DNA of 64,000 nt from Xylona heveae TC161 (lineage: Eukaryota > Ascomycota > Xylonomycetes > Xylonales > Xylonaceae): NCBI RefSeq assembly GCF_001619985.1, contig NW_017264197.1, positions 868,001-932,000 of the forward strand. Direction: 5' to 3'. Under the pieces are notes generated by a model. That model had not been told where the DNA came from. It was given only the letters and a program-made list of their open reading frames with translations, and did not search any database. This document shows, in pieces, positions 1-11,076 of the stretch (position 1 is the first letter of the stretch; each line of letters starts with the position of its first letter). A program made the position numbers and the translations under genes.

Positions 1-23
1 TGATGATGATGATGACGACGACG
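1..23. repeat. TGA/CGA trinucleotide microsatellite
   Basis: A short run of TGA units passing into CGA units lies at the window edge, about 60 nt downstream of the biotin ligase stop codon. It may extend beyond the window. Confidence 0.7.
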
Positions 24-81
24 TGATTAATTATCGAATTTCAATTATCGAATTTCAGTGTCCTGCAAATAAAGGAACTTG

Positions 82-2828
82 TTATACCTTCCGCTTGACT
101 AGGCCCTTGAAGAAATCAAAACTGTTGCTGTCGCTTTGTAATTGTATGACGCGGCCGGTAGGTCGATCTTCCCAACCGAGTTCCTCGGCGACAAGCAAGC
201 CGTAGTCGCGAGTGATGCCGCGGATGCGAGCGCGGATGCTGCCTTCTGCTTCTAGAGTGACGATTTGGTCTCTGTGTGGTGTGTACTGGTGTCAGTCATG
301 GATTTTTTTTATTTTATTTTTTATTTTTATTTTATTTTTTTTTGGTTATGTATGAAGGGAGTGAGAGGGAGGGGAAGTGGTGAAAGGGGAGAGAGGAAAG
401 GGAAGTTGTGAAGGGGAGAGAGAGGTCAGGGGACATGGAAGGAGACAGGACGGAAAAGGAGGAGTGGATGGTAAAGACGAGGGGGGAATTGAAATGGGGA
501 GGCAAACGAGGAAAAACAAAAAAGGCAGAAATTGAATGTGAGGGAAACGAGAGAAAAATGCGATTTAAAGGAAAGGAAGGGAAAGGTGTATGTAAGAGGA
601 TATGGAAAAGGATATGGAAGAGAGAAACATACGTATGTAACCAAAGCGAATAATACAAACTTTCCAGATCGTGATTGAAGCCTGTTCGGAGAAAACTGTT
701 GTAGATGGACTCAAAGCTGGACAGGATACGCGCGAGGAGTTTCTCCAATGTAAAAGGCGGTAAGTGTGGAGGAAGAAGGTCGTTCAGGGACGTGGTGGGT
801 CCGGGATTCATCGTGTTCAGCCCGATGCCTAGATGCCGTTAGAAACGAAAACTGATTCTTCGGGGCAAAAGCAGGGACAACAAATAAATGTTATGCGTAT
901 GGAGACGTACCAACGACAAGGAGAAACTCGCTTCCAACATAGCTTGAGTTGACGAGGATACCGCCAATCTTGACGTAGTTTCCTGGTCCTTTGGAGGGAT
1001 CCTGCGCGTCTATTGTCCCAGTTAGTTAAGGAAGCTGAAAATAGAGAATTGAAGTGATTGGGTGCCAGGAGGAACTGGAACTGGAACTGGAGATCAGCAT
1101 ACAAATGTCATTCGGCCACTTTAATTTCACTGGCAGGTCCGCGTATCCAACGTCATATGACCTGATTCCCTCTACGATAGCTATTGCGGCGAGATACTGC
1201 ACAAATACAACCGGAGCGGCGTTCATCAGGTGCATTGGATGTCTGATGCACGTCGAGAACAGCAGAGTCCCGGCGGGTGAGACCCACACGTTGGAACCTC
1301 GGCCTCTTCCGGCGACTTGAGTGGTAGCTGTGGCGGTAAAGCCTGTTGGGAGGTGCTGAAGGAGCTTCAGATTTCTGAGAGATCATGTTATTGATGGTAT
1401 CCATTAATGAGGATGAAATTAGAGGGAGTGGTGTGTAAAAGGTAAACTCACTTCTCAAGCAGAGTACTTGTGCTTGTGACTACTTCTCCGTATAATAAAT
1501 ATCGTCCAAATGCCCCTTCGCTCTCTTTGGAGCGAGCATGGTAATTTTGAAGGTTTGCGTAAAATGATGCGTGGTTAAAGTATGGAGTCTCTTTGAATGA
1601 TGGTTGCTCAGTCTCGTGCACGTGTATGCGTTTGATGATTTTGCTGTAATCGATATCGATCCCTGGTTGACCTGCATCGTCATCGGAGTTGGGTTTACCG
1701 GATAGACCAGGAAGTGCCTTCGCAAGAGAGCCCAAAGACCATTTTGAAGGATGGTCAATTTCGAATGTATCATTTTCGCCCTTGATATATTCTTTGCCTT
1801 CTTCCTTGGTGATGAGTTCCTTCCAGGAGGAAACAAGCTCGGACGCAGCAGGAGGCTCTGCTGAGGACAAGTGCATTAGTGATAGAGATGGGACAGTCGT
1901 CTGCTCTTTGCTGACTCGCAGGCCCAATTTGCTCAGACAGGCTCTGAGGAAACTAGCTCGTGCCTGTTCATCGGCTGCCAGTTCCTCGACGAGCTTTGGA
2001 TAGTCTGGGCCATTGGCAGATTTGTCAAGATTCACAGCGGCAAACCTACAGCGGTTAGTAGATTGTCGATAAATCGATGACAACGGCTGAGGAGTTACTC
2101 ACTCAGGATGCGGCCCTGTGAGCACTGCTGCTCCCTCTCCGACTTTACAATACACAACAGCTGCTGCTCCCTCTCCTGGGTCCACATGTAATTTCTCCGT
2201 GTAACTTGCCAGGATCTCGACGCCTTGATTTTTCAGATTTGGAGCGTCAACAAACACACCGCCGCCGTTGTAGTAAGTGCGGAAAGAGTCCGGAAGCTCT
2301 TCTTCGCTGAATGCACCCTTCTCGACCTTCAATTCTGCAGCGCGGGCTCCAGCTTCACTGTGATAGACAAAGCCTGAGAACGCGCAACCCCGACAGATAC
2401 CAGGAAAGAGACCAAGCTCTCGACTGCCTATCACCTCCATCTTCTTATCACCTACTTCCCATTCGCAGCGTTTGCAGCCATAGTAGCCTCCTGCGCAGAG
2501 ACCTAGGTAAGTCCCACCCCTTTGCAGGAATTGCTTGATACGCCTATTTCCCTCCCCATTAAGAGTGCGGCAATATCCAAGGTCAGCACCACCCGGGAAT
2601 ACAAGGAGAGCACAAGAAGCAGTCCATGGCTCCTTGAGGATCACATCTCCGGTGACAGGAATGACTGCGTAATTGGGCGAGAGCAGTCGTCTGAGGCTAT
2701 AAAGACAATGACGGACTGACTCTGGTGTGCTCCCGTTGCCTATATAAGATGGTTAGCAATGTGGGAACATAATGTTGTTGAAATGTCATACCAGCATAGA
2801 CCAGCACATTGACCCGTTTGTTCGCCAT
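82..2828 (-). CDS. BPL1: Biotin-protein ligase (holocarboxylase synthetase)
   Basis: Attaches biotin to acetyl-CoA and pyruvate carboxylases through biotinyl-AMP. Seven exons join in phase to 674 aa (yeast BPL1 is about 690): 2828-2792, 2739-2103, 2045-1452, 1374-1103, 1009-911, 828-633 and 271-82. The first half is the GATase-like BPL_N domain (start MANKRVNVLVYAG, then FPGGADLGY and GLCAGGYYG). The second half is the ligase, with TQVAGRGRGSNVWVSPAG, KWPNDIYAQDPSKG for the biotinyl-AMP site, and the C-terminal domain ending in GLVKRKV. The start is the only ATG that opens the BPL_N motif. The last intron (272-632) is unusually long at 361 nt and polypurine-rich on the plus strand. The gene is divergent from COA4, with 134 bp between the two ATGs. 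Identity is secure; exon edges are inferred. Confidence 0.95.
300..620. repeat. Low-complexity A/T run and polypurine tract inside the BPL1 intron
   Basis: A T/A run (about 302-343) is followed by roughly 270 nt of G/A-rich sequence on the plus strand, pyrimidine-rich in the BPL1 transcript. Open frames across it are compositional artefacts, since the flanking exons splice cleanly over the region. Confidence 0.8.
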
Positions 2829-2962
2829 GCCTTGAGGCAGGCACTGCTTATGGCAGTATTGGTATTAGGCCGACTTTCTACCGAGAGCGCAAAGGAAATC
2901 GATAATTCCAACAAGATTCGCAGATTCGAACTCGAATTTCCAGTACACCCAATTTAATCAAA

Positions 2963-3420
2963 ATGTCGGATTCACAGAAATACCCCAACAGCAACCCAGC
3001 AGTAGACGATGATGAACCAGATGAATGGTACGAATGCCCAGTGTCTTTCTTGTTCTTGTGGTGCGTCGTTAACCCAAGTCTGCAACAGGGACAAGAGAAT
3101 CTTCAGCACAGGATGCGCTGGTGAGTATATCTATTCAAAAATGAATATCGACAACTCTCATATAACACATATACCGTGTGCAGTGGAAAATGCAAAGATG
3201 ACCGACTGCTATTTCGACAATAAGAAGGATTGGCGTGCATGCAAGAAGGAGGTAAGTTTCTCAACTTAAGCCTCCCGCCCAACACCAATTAGCCGACGTT
3301 CCGTACCGGAGTCAACATTCTATAGCTAGAGCGCTAATTGTCGATCTCCAGATGGAGGCATTTCGGGAATGCTGGAAAAGGCAAGGCAACGTGCAGCGCA
3401 CTGATTCAAAAGATGCTTAA
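2963..3420 (+). CDS. COA4: Cytochrome c oxidase assembly factor COA4 (twin CX9C protein)
   Basis: Small mitochondrial intermembrane-space protein needed for complex IV assembly. Four exons (2963-3027, 3089-3120, 3184-3251, 3352-3420) give 77 aa, starting MSDSQKYPNSNP. The central segment reads DEWDKRIFSTGCA, followed by the two cysteine pairs CAVENAKMTDC and CKKEMEAFREC. Both have exactly nine residues between cysteines, the signature of the Mia40-imported CHCH fold. Every junction preserves phase and length fits the family. The gene was pieced together because each exon is too short to stand out as an ORF. It shares a 134 bp divergent promoter with BPL1. Confidence 0.93.
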
Positions 3421-3641
3421 ACTTGTCTATTCTGCATTGAGAGGCACATGTATAGTCATGTAAATTAATTTGATATTACAAGTAAATATGATATGGAATC
3501 CTCGCACTGTAAATTGCATTTTCCCCTTGTAAACCCCCGTGGAAGCTATGGCGTTGCGGCTCCGAGCTGCAGACGACGTCGGAGAGACGCGATGTCGCGA
3601 CGTCGCCCAGTCTCTTCAACACCAACAACCAGTTTTGCCCC

Positions 3642-4589
3642 ATGGCGTCGTCCACCTTTTCTAGGCCAGGGTCTTTCCTGTGCAAGCAATTGTCATCAGC
3701 ACGAATTGCACGCTCTCTCTCGACATCGTCGCTGTCTTTTCGTTCGCCAACGTCACCCCAGTGGAGAGCTGTCGCTGTCCCTTCCAACGAATCGTCATCC
3801 AACACAACACGCCAATGGAGCCGTTGCCTTGTAACAACAACTCGTCAGAGAAGAGCAGCGCAGGGCTCTCAAGCTGAAGCAAATGCTGCGGCCCCCAGCC
3901 CTGCGGATGATGCAGTTGCTAGCCAGTCTATTGAAACTCAGAACCTCACCAATGGGCTCGGCGACGAACCTCTTATTCTTGACGAAGGAAATCGACAAGT
4001 GGATTGGTCGCGGTCATTCCATGGACTTTCGTCTGAGCCATTTCCCAAGGAGACAGCGGACACATTATTGCAGGAGATCCATCCCGATGATATCGAGGTA
4101 AAACCAGATGGCATCATCTACCTTCCCGAGATCAAATACCGAAGGATATTGAATAAGGCTTTCGGGCCTGGTGGATGGGGTCTTGCTCCTCGAGGGGAGA
4201 CGATCGTGACACCGAAGTCTGTCACAAGAGAATACGCACTCGTTGCTCACGGACGGTACGGTGCACATGTTTCAAATGGCTTGAGCCAATGCTGATATCC
4301 TCCCTTTAGGCTCGTTTCCGTTGCACGTGGAGAGCAGGACTATTTCTCGCCCGAAGGCATCCCAACCGCTACCGAGGGTTGCAAATCGAATGCGCTGATG
4401 CGTTGCTGTAAAGATCTTGGTGTCGCCAGCGAGTTGTGGGATCCGCGCTTCATTCGAAAATTCATGTCGCAACATGCAAAGGAAATTTTCGTTGAGCACG
4501 TTCCATCCAAGAGAAAGCGGAAGATATGGCTGAGAAAGGATGATCAAGTTCGCTATCCTTACAAGGAGACCAAGGGTTTCGGGGCCTAA
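3642..4589 (+). CDS. MGM101: Mitochondrial genome maintenance protein MGM101
   Basis: Rad52-like single-strand annealing protein of mitochondrial nucleoids, needed for mtDNA maintenance and recombinational repair. Two exons (3642-4255 and 4310-4589) give about 297 aa. The N-terminus ([12 protein letters not shown], rich in Ser, Arg and Thr, poor in acid) looks like a mitochondrial presequence. A variable linker precedes the conserved core, recognisable by [47 protein letters not shown] and [11 protein letters not shown], ending [20 protein letters not shown]. The intron splits the arginine codon before LVSVARG. It converges with the downstream dehydrogenase; stops are 314 bp apart. Confidence 0.95.
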
Positions 4590-4903
4590 GATGCATGGCA
4601 TATTACCGGGCAAGGCTATGAGTAAATGCCTTTACTGTTTGTTCTGGAAATCAACATAGCGACGGCATGGCGACGGCAGCTATTGTACAATACTAAATCT
4701 CAAAATTCATTCAACTCTCGAGATAATTTTGTCTTTTGGACTCGCTCACACCAGTAATGTGTTCGCAAAGCGCACTGAACCCCTTATGACACATTGAATT
4801 ACTAATGTCCGAAGCGCATTTGCGATAGAAATGCTTTCTTAAATCAAGGATATAATGGCCGGCTTTATCTGCATTTGAACTTTGCATTGAGCTAGCTAGC
4901 TGT
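4590..4903. other. Intergenic, convergent 3' ends
   Basis: A/T-rich tail-to-tail spacer between MGM101 and the dehydrogenase gene. I see no coding potential or notable repeat. Confidence 0.6.
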
Positions 4904-6046
4904 TCAATACTCATAGAAGCCTTTTCCAGTCTTCTTTCCTAGCCACCCGGCATCAACCATCTTGGTAAGAAGACATGCCGGTCGGTATTTGCTGTCGCCA
5001 GTTTGCTCGTGAAGCACTTTCATGATCGCTAAACAGGTATCAATTCCAATAAAATCAGCCAGCTGCAACGGACCCATCGGAACATTGGTTCCATTCTTCA
5101 TGATATTGTCAATATCGTCCCTTCCGCCAACACCCGTTTCTAGACAAATTATGGCTTCATTTATATATGGCATTAGTATGCGGTTAGCCAGAAAGCCGGG
5201 TGAGTCGGCGCTTTGTGATGGTATCTTGCCCATGCGTTTGACAAAAGCTACCGCTGTGTCAATCGTGCTCTGCGAGGTTTGCAGGCCAGTGATGATTTCT
5301 ACTCCCTTTTGCACCGGCACTGGATTCATAAAGTGCGTGCTGATGACGCGCGAGGCAGCCGAAAGATCCGTAGGGTATCCATTTGTCGTGGCAGCAGCGA
5401 TCTTAGTCACGCTGATTGAAGACGTATTTGTAGCCAGGATGGCATGTTTCGGACAGGTGAGCGCAAGCTGTGAGAAGATGCTTGTTTTTAAATCGGGAAT
5501 TTCCTGCAGTCACATTGATCTTAGCCCTAAGTTCAAGATATTGTAAAGACTTTCTGCATGCAATACCGGGACAGCTTCTATTACAAAGTCCACGTTGGAA
5601 AGGTCATCCATAGTCGTCGTTGCATATATTCGTTCCCGGGCTGCCAACGCATCGTCTTTTGTGATGCGCTGCTTCGCAACATCTTTCTCAAGTAATTTGT
5701 CTAAGGTAGATTTTGTTCAATATCTTTGCGCCTCCCTTTAGCAATAGAAGAAAAGCATACCGGCGAACTTTAAGCTTTTGTCGATTGACGCCTGGGAATT
5801 GTCTACCAAGGTGACTGGGACTTGGGCTCTTTGAGCGGCTACCAGTGCAATACCAAGCCCCTAAGATTTGTCAGTATCTTATGTACTATATTGGAAATCA
5901 AACTGATTTTCAGGAGATACCATTTGTCCTGCTCCAACAACCCCCAGTCTGTTAACTTCGGCTGCTCCAGCCTGGCTACTGAAATTTCTGGCATTCTGCG
6001 CGGCGACTTGCCGGAGGAGCTGTCTGCGAGCCAACAAAAATATCAT
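4904..6046 (-). CDS. 3-hydroxyacyl/3-hydroxybutyryl-CoA dehydrogenase, mitochondrial
   Basis: NAD-dependent oxidation of a 3-hydroxyacyl-CoA to 3-ketoacyl-CoA. Four exons (6046-5921, 5860-5761, 5700-5567, 5503-4904) give 319 aa, close to the roughly 314 aa of HADH. The start MIFLLARRQLLRQVAAQNAR is Arg-rich and acid-free like a matrix presequence. The Rossmann dinucleotide site is GVVGAGQMGLGIA. VDFVIEAVPE, ATNTSSISVTK, the catalytic HFMNPVPV histidine region, DSPGFLANRILMPY and GWLGKKTGKGFYEY follow the family order. The C-terminus YEY is not a PTS1 signal, so peroxisomal location is not indicated. The intron at 5504-5566 uses a weaker GTATTG donor, but removing it is required for the frame. 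Confidence 0.92.
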
Positions 6047-6562
6047 AATAGCCAGTTGATTCCTTCTGGAGAAGGAAATCTATTTTGAGGATACAAAAAT
6101 CGACCTTTAAATCATCCAGAGTAAAGTGAGCGGAGAACGGTCGCCTTCACTTGCGCGGAGCTTTGCGGCATACTTCCGCTACCATCGAGGCACATTGGCA
6201 CATGCCTCGGTAACCAACCGGTCCGACCCCACGGGGTGATTTAACCATATCAGACCGCTCTAACCAAACCTATTTACTTGAACTTGAGACCCATGACAAT
6301 CGAAAATTTTAACCATCAACATAACAAAGAATTGGGGATTATCATAACCATGAGCTGATTGCCTTGATTCTCCTATACATTTGAACGCTCCGAAGAAGTG
6401 GAAGCCAATGATGAAATTGGATCTTATCTTATCGCATCTTATCCGCAATCTTGTTCGAACGCGTCGCGATGTTCGCGTCGCGTATTCCTGCACAGGAAAT
6501 GCGCCGAGATGATATAGGCTTCGAGCGGAAACAACGGGAGTAGATGTGTCGTCACTGTCAAA
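6047..6562. promoter_or_regulatory. Divergent promoter region, dehydrogenase / TOF1
   Basis: A 516 bp head-to-head spacer. It must hold both promoters, but I cannot assign specific sites. A short GATCTTATCTTATC-like repeat lies near 6420-6440. Confidence 0.4.
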
Positions 6563-9500
6563 ATGAATCCCGACAATGATGATCGCGATGTCATAGATCC
6601 AGAAGTTCGGGCCTATGTTTACAGTCTGGTGTCAGCTGTGAGTTTAGTGATCATACCGTGGCGCGTCAGTACAGCTAATTCAATGGTAGCTTGGTGGAAG
6701 TGCGGGGGACGAAGGCGGCAGGTATATTCTCGGAGATGATGCTCTAGCATGTTTGAAGGATCTTAAAAGGTGGCTCAAACTCTACGATGAGCGGACCAAT
6801 CGACTGGATGTTGCAAGATGTCTGGCGGAGGCCAACCTGGTCAATGGCGACTTGCTGGAGATCCTTGCCGCTTGGCGGGAGGATGAGCCTCTGAACAAAT
6901 TGAAGTCCAAAATTGCATTGGCATGCTGTTCGTAGTGCACTTAGGCTCTATTATATGAAGTTTTGGAAAGTGGATGCTGACTCTGAACGCAGTGGAATTA
7001 CTAGTGCCTTTAACCTGGCCCATTGAAAAGGAGGACGGAGACGTGACTGTCAATCATCATCGACACATGCCATATTTGCAGCTCGCTCACGTCTCGTATA
7101 AACGCGGAATATTACACCATGATTCAACCAAGATTCTCCGTACAGCAGTTCGCATTGGATTACCGTCCATGGCCCTCCCGCTCAAAGAACGCAGCAGTCG
7201 CGACGAAGGCATCATCAAACTCATCCTATACTTTTTCCGAAATGTGGCCTTGATTTCTCCGCCTAGGAATCTACCAACGGAAGAAACGCAAAATGATATA
7301 GCTCGCTCTGCTACAATTGACTCGTTCGAAGAGCAGGATATTCTCCATTTGATTTTGACCGTGTCATCAAGCATGGGCGATGATTTCGATACAGAGGATG
7401 TCGTGGTACTTGAGTTGCTCTTTCATCTCCTCAAAGGCATTGATGTCCCTCAGCTTTTCCTAGACAACTCGGAGCTCTCGGCCAAGAAGGAGGACGAGTT
7501 GCAAGACATGCTCAACAAAGAAGCCGGAATGCGCCGGAGTTATGCGCGTGTTGCGCCTTCCAGACATAATAGATTTGGCACGATGATATGGCTGAAGAGA
7601 GATGACGAAAAAGTCTCGACACTCTCTGGCCAGGATGTGCTTCGCGATGGCCAGCAAAGCTTGGCAAAAATGGATAGATCTAAAAGGTCAAACAAGTCGA
7701 AGCGAGGAAAAAAGGGTCAAGAACCGGTTCATGTGAGGATTTCCAGAAACCCTTCAATTATTCATCTCTAACGGCGTCAGAATGACTTTTCCATGCCTGA
7801 AAATATTTCCTCTGCTTCCAATCGACGCCTCCGTGCCTTCGTGGAAGAGTTCCTCGACGCTTCTTTTAATCGTCAGTATCCCCCGGTATATATGTAAATC
7901 GATCTGCTAACAATCGGCAGCGCTCTTCATTCATATTCGCAAAGCAATTGAGCGAGAGGAGGATCGTGTATTAGATATCCACATTCGTCAATATTTCTAT
8001 CTGGTCGGATGGTTCCTAGAAGCCCAACGTGAACGCCGCGAGAGGTATAGGAGACTTATGAAGCAAGGCGGGGATGTTAAATCTCCTGATACGGAGAGCT
8101 TCGCTCTCGTAGCCGGTGTCTTGAATCAGGAAACGTTTATTTCTCTTAACCGGTCCATGCAGCAGGCACTCGATAATAAGTCCTGGCATGACTTAAACGC
8201 CGGGATGAAGTGCTTCACCCAAATTGTGAGTTCCAATTATATAAAATGGAAATGTAGACTAACATACTCAGCTTTTGACTGTACATGAAATGTCGGAATC
8301 GCCTCTCGAAGAAGACCAAGAAATTGCGGAAAATATTCAGAACCGTATATTCTATGAGGAAACCACTCACGACCGACTCTTCGCTATCGTTCGCGCTTAT
8401 AAGGATCAAGGCTACAGCTTCCTCGATACGACAACTGAGCTGACTCACGTTTTCCTTCGCATGTTAGAGCGATATTCTAAGCAAAACGTGGACATGCAAG
8501 TCCGATCTCGACGGCGAGCACGGAAGAAGAAGGCTGCGAATCCCGTTGCAGGAGCCGAGGATCAGCAGGAAGATGGCTCAGAGGCTGAAGAAGTCGCTCA
8601 AGCACAGATGGTCTCGAAAGAAAGAAAGTTTGACTTCAATCGATTCGCCTCGAAGCTCGTCACGCAGAAGTGTGTCGACCTGTACGTCGCACTCACACAA
8701 TACTACAATGATTTGGATACGGAACAACTTAAACGGCTGCATCGATTTTTCTACCGCGCAGCGTTTAAGATGGAGATGAGCGTCTTGCTCTTCCGTGTTG
8801 ACATCATAGCCCTGTTTAACAAAATGATAATGGGACCAGATGGCCTCGATCAAAGCAGCCCTGTCTTCAAAGACTGGAACGAATTGGTTAGGCAGATTTT
8901 CAAAAAGCTCATCCGAAAGATGCAGGAGAGGCCCGAGCTAGTTATCGAAATCCTTTTCAGCAAAATCCCCTCAACCTTGTACTATTTGGAGTATGGCCAC
9001 GAGAAGCAGACGGTATCGAAACCAAGAGCGCCAGCCGAATTGGAAGTTAAGCCGGGCTGGGACTTTCCTCAACAGATTGGTATCGCTGTTACTGCGTTAC
9101 TGGACCAAGACAAGCGCAACTTGGTCCAATGGATTAAAAATATTCTCAGCGAAGCGGCAACCGAAAGACAAAGCTGGTCGGATGCTGCGCAGGCATCTGC
9201 AGGACTTGACGGCTCTGATAACGCAGCTGAACATGAGTCAAATACCCGGGAAACCGATAATGCTCCCTCGATTGGTAAGATATCCCTCAGCCACTTTCAT
9301 GACGCGAATGCTAACTTGGGCATAATAGTAATCAAACCAGATAATGAACTTACTCGTGTTGCCATGTTCAGAGACAACCGGCTTCGTCTGCTTATGAAGC
9401 TCGTTGGTTTTGAACGGCTTGGCTTAGATGACGAGCCTGACGCAACGTGGGTTATACCCTCGATTCTCAGCGCCCAAACACTCAGTCAGAACCTTGAATA

Positions 9501-10365
9501 TATCAGCGCAGCTGAAGTTGAGCCTCCCCAATTGGACGGCAAAAGTGCAGAAGATTGCATACGACGGAAGTCGGCTGCGAGGCGAAGAGCCGATTATGAC
9601 GACGACGACGACGATGCTGAGGGCGATGTGGGAGCGGATGAGGACTTTTTGTTCCCCGCTGGGGGGCCAACTATCCGTAAATCAGACAGTTTACAGAAGC
9701 TAAAAACGAGAAGGCGTCGAAAGAATAAAGACAATGACGAGGGGGATGAAGTGGACGAAGAAGCTGCGAAGGCAAGAAGAGAAGCCCGAAGAATAGCGGA
9801 TCTTGAGAAGAGGCGGAAAATAAAGAGTGAGCTTTTTGTTCACGATAGTGATGATGAGGACGATGAAGATAGGGATCGCGAGTTCTTTGCTCTCGAAGAA
9901 AAGCGGAGGCAAGAACATGCTAGAAAGGTCCATGATACTCTCATGTCCATTGAACAGCCCGGAAGTAACTCCAGAAAGAAGAGGAAAAGCGAAGGAGGCA
10001 ACATCTCCGGAAAGAAAAGAACGAAGAGGACCGCGACTGTTTTGGAGAACGACGAGGAAGAAACAGGCGTCGAGAGCATTAGCAGCCGCTCTTCAATTGA
10101 CAGAGATGATATCATGTCGGACAGTGCAGATCCGGCAACAGATACACCGTTTTCTTCGCCACATGCTCGACTTGCAGACAATTTTCAGAAACGGCATAGG
10201 TCTGAATCTATTGCTACTGTCGATTTAGACACTTCTGAGGCAGTAGTCGAGAACTTCGGTGCCGCCGAACAGGAGGACGATGAAGATATTGATGAGCCCT
10301 TGGTTCCAGTGGCGGCAAGACGGCGCATGAGGGCTGGTTTCATAGTTGAAAGCGATTCTGAATGA
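6563..10365 (+). CDS. TOF1: Replication fork protection protein TOF1 / Timeless
   Basis: Fork-protection complex subunit that with Csm3 couples helicase and polymerase and supports checkpoint and cohesion. Exons 6563-6637, 6690-6927, 6993-7732, 7781-7871, 7921-8225, 8272-9274 and 9329-10365 give 1162 aa. TIMELESS-domain landmarks are [74 protein letters not shown] and [20 protein letters not shown]. The C-terminal third is alternately acidic and basic (a seven-Asp stretch near 9598-9615 and several Lys/Arg runs), typical of fungal Tof1. Intron 2 uses an unusual GTTCGT donor. The sixth intron (9275-9328) is 54 nt, stop-free and has a CTAAC branch site, so its removal is likely but retention would stay in frame. 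Divergent from the dehydrogenase gene. Confidence 0.95.
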
Positions 10366-11076
10366 ATGACTCGCCTTCTTTTCCCCCTTTCCTTTTCACA
10401 TGCAACTGTAATGGGCCTGAAATTAGCGCTGGCGTTAGGAGGTAGATATCAGGATTACAAATATACTTCCAAAGTTAAATTCTTGAGTTATGCATGCGCA
10501 TCAGCACTCCTATAACCCGGGTGAAGAGCAATGCAGTGCTGAAGTATTTTTCATATAAAATTCAGCAGACCGATGCAACAACTAAAAAACACATGAGACT
10601 TAAGCATATTGAACGAGAGCCTGATTGCATTTAAAGAGCGCTCCATGCTTTCCTTAGCCTCCAAACTCACACTTGTAAACAAGGCTGAATAATCAATGAA
10701 TGCTTTCGTAACTATTTTACAAAGTGCAGCAAGACAATTACTATCTTCACAATAGCACGCACCGTGAATGACAATTCCGTAACCTGGGAGACGGGAATAT
10801 CATATTCAAGCACCAATGCCACTGTGCCTTTTGAATCTCCTTCTCTTTGACTCCAATAATTGGGCTAAGCAAACCCTCGTAGGTCTGATTTTCTATGCAC
10901 AACATTCAACTCGACCCTAGCTGCATAAAAACAATTTCTGAATGCTTTCAATTCAATTCACATACATTCACCTCTTTTTCAAAAGAGACCCTAATCTCGA
11001 AGAATGAAACAATCATCGCCATCCCTCTGTAATATCCAACATTCTGAACGCAACGGAGACTTCTCCAGTAGCACAC
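10366..11076. other. Intergenic between TOF1 and an unrecognised gene
   Basis: 711 bp of ordinary A/T-leaning sequence. The last 100 nt are pyrimidine-rich, as in many fungal leaders. An ATG at 11004 opens a 57-codon frame (to 11177) that overlaps the start of the next gene in another frame, a candidate uORF. Confidence 0.4.

Noticed and set aside
408-811. Open frames on both strands within 330-810
   Set aside because: They fall in the polypurine BPL1 intron and a BPL1 exon. The longer minus frame is partly real BPL1 exon read on into the intron.
9275-9328. Reading straight through as TOF1 coding sequence
   Set aside because: It is open, but has a GTAAGA donor, CTAAC branch site and TAG acceptor, and the joined sequence fits better.
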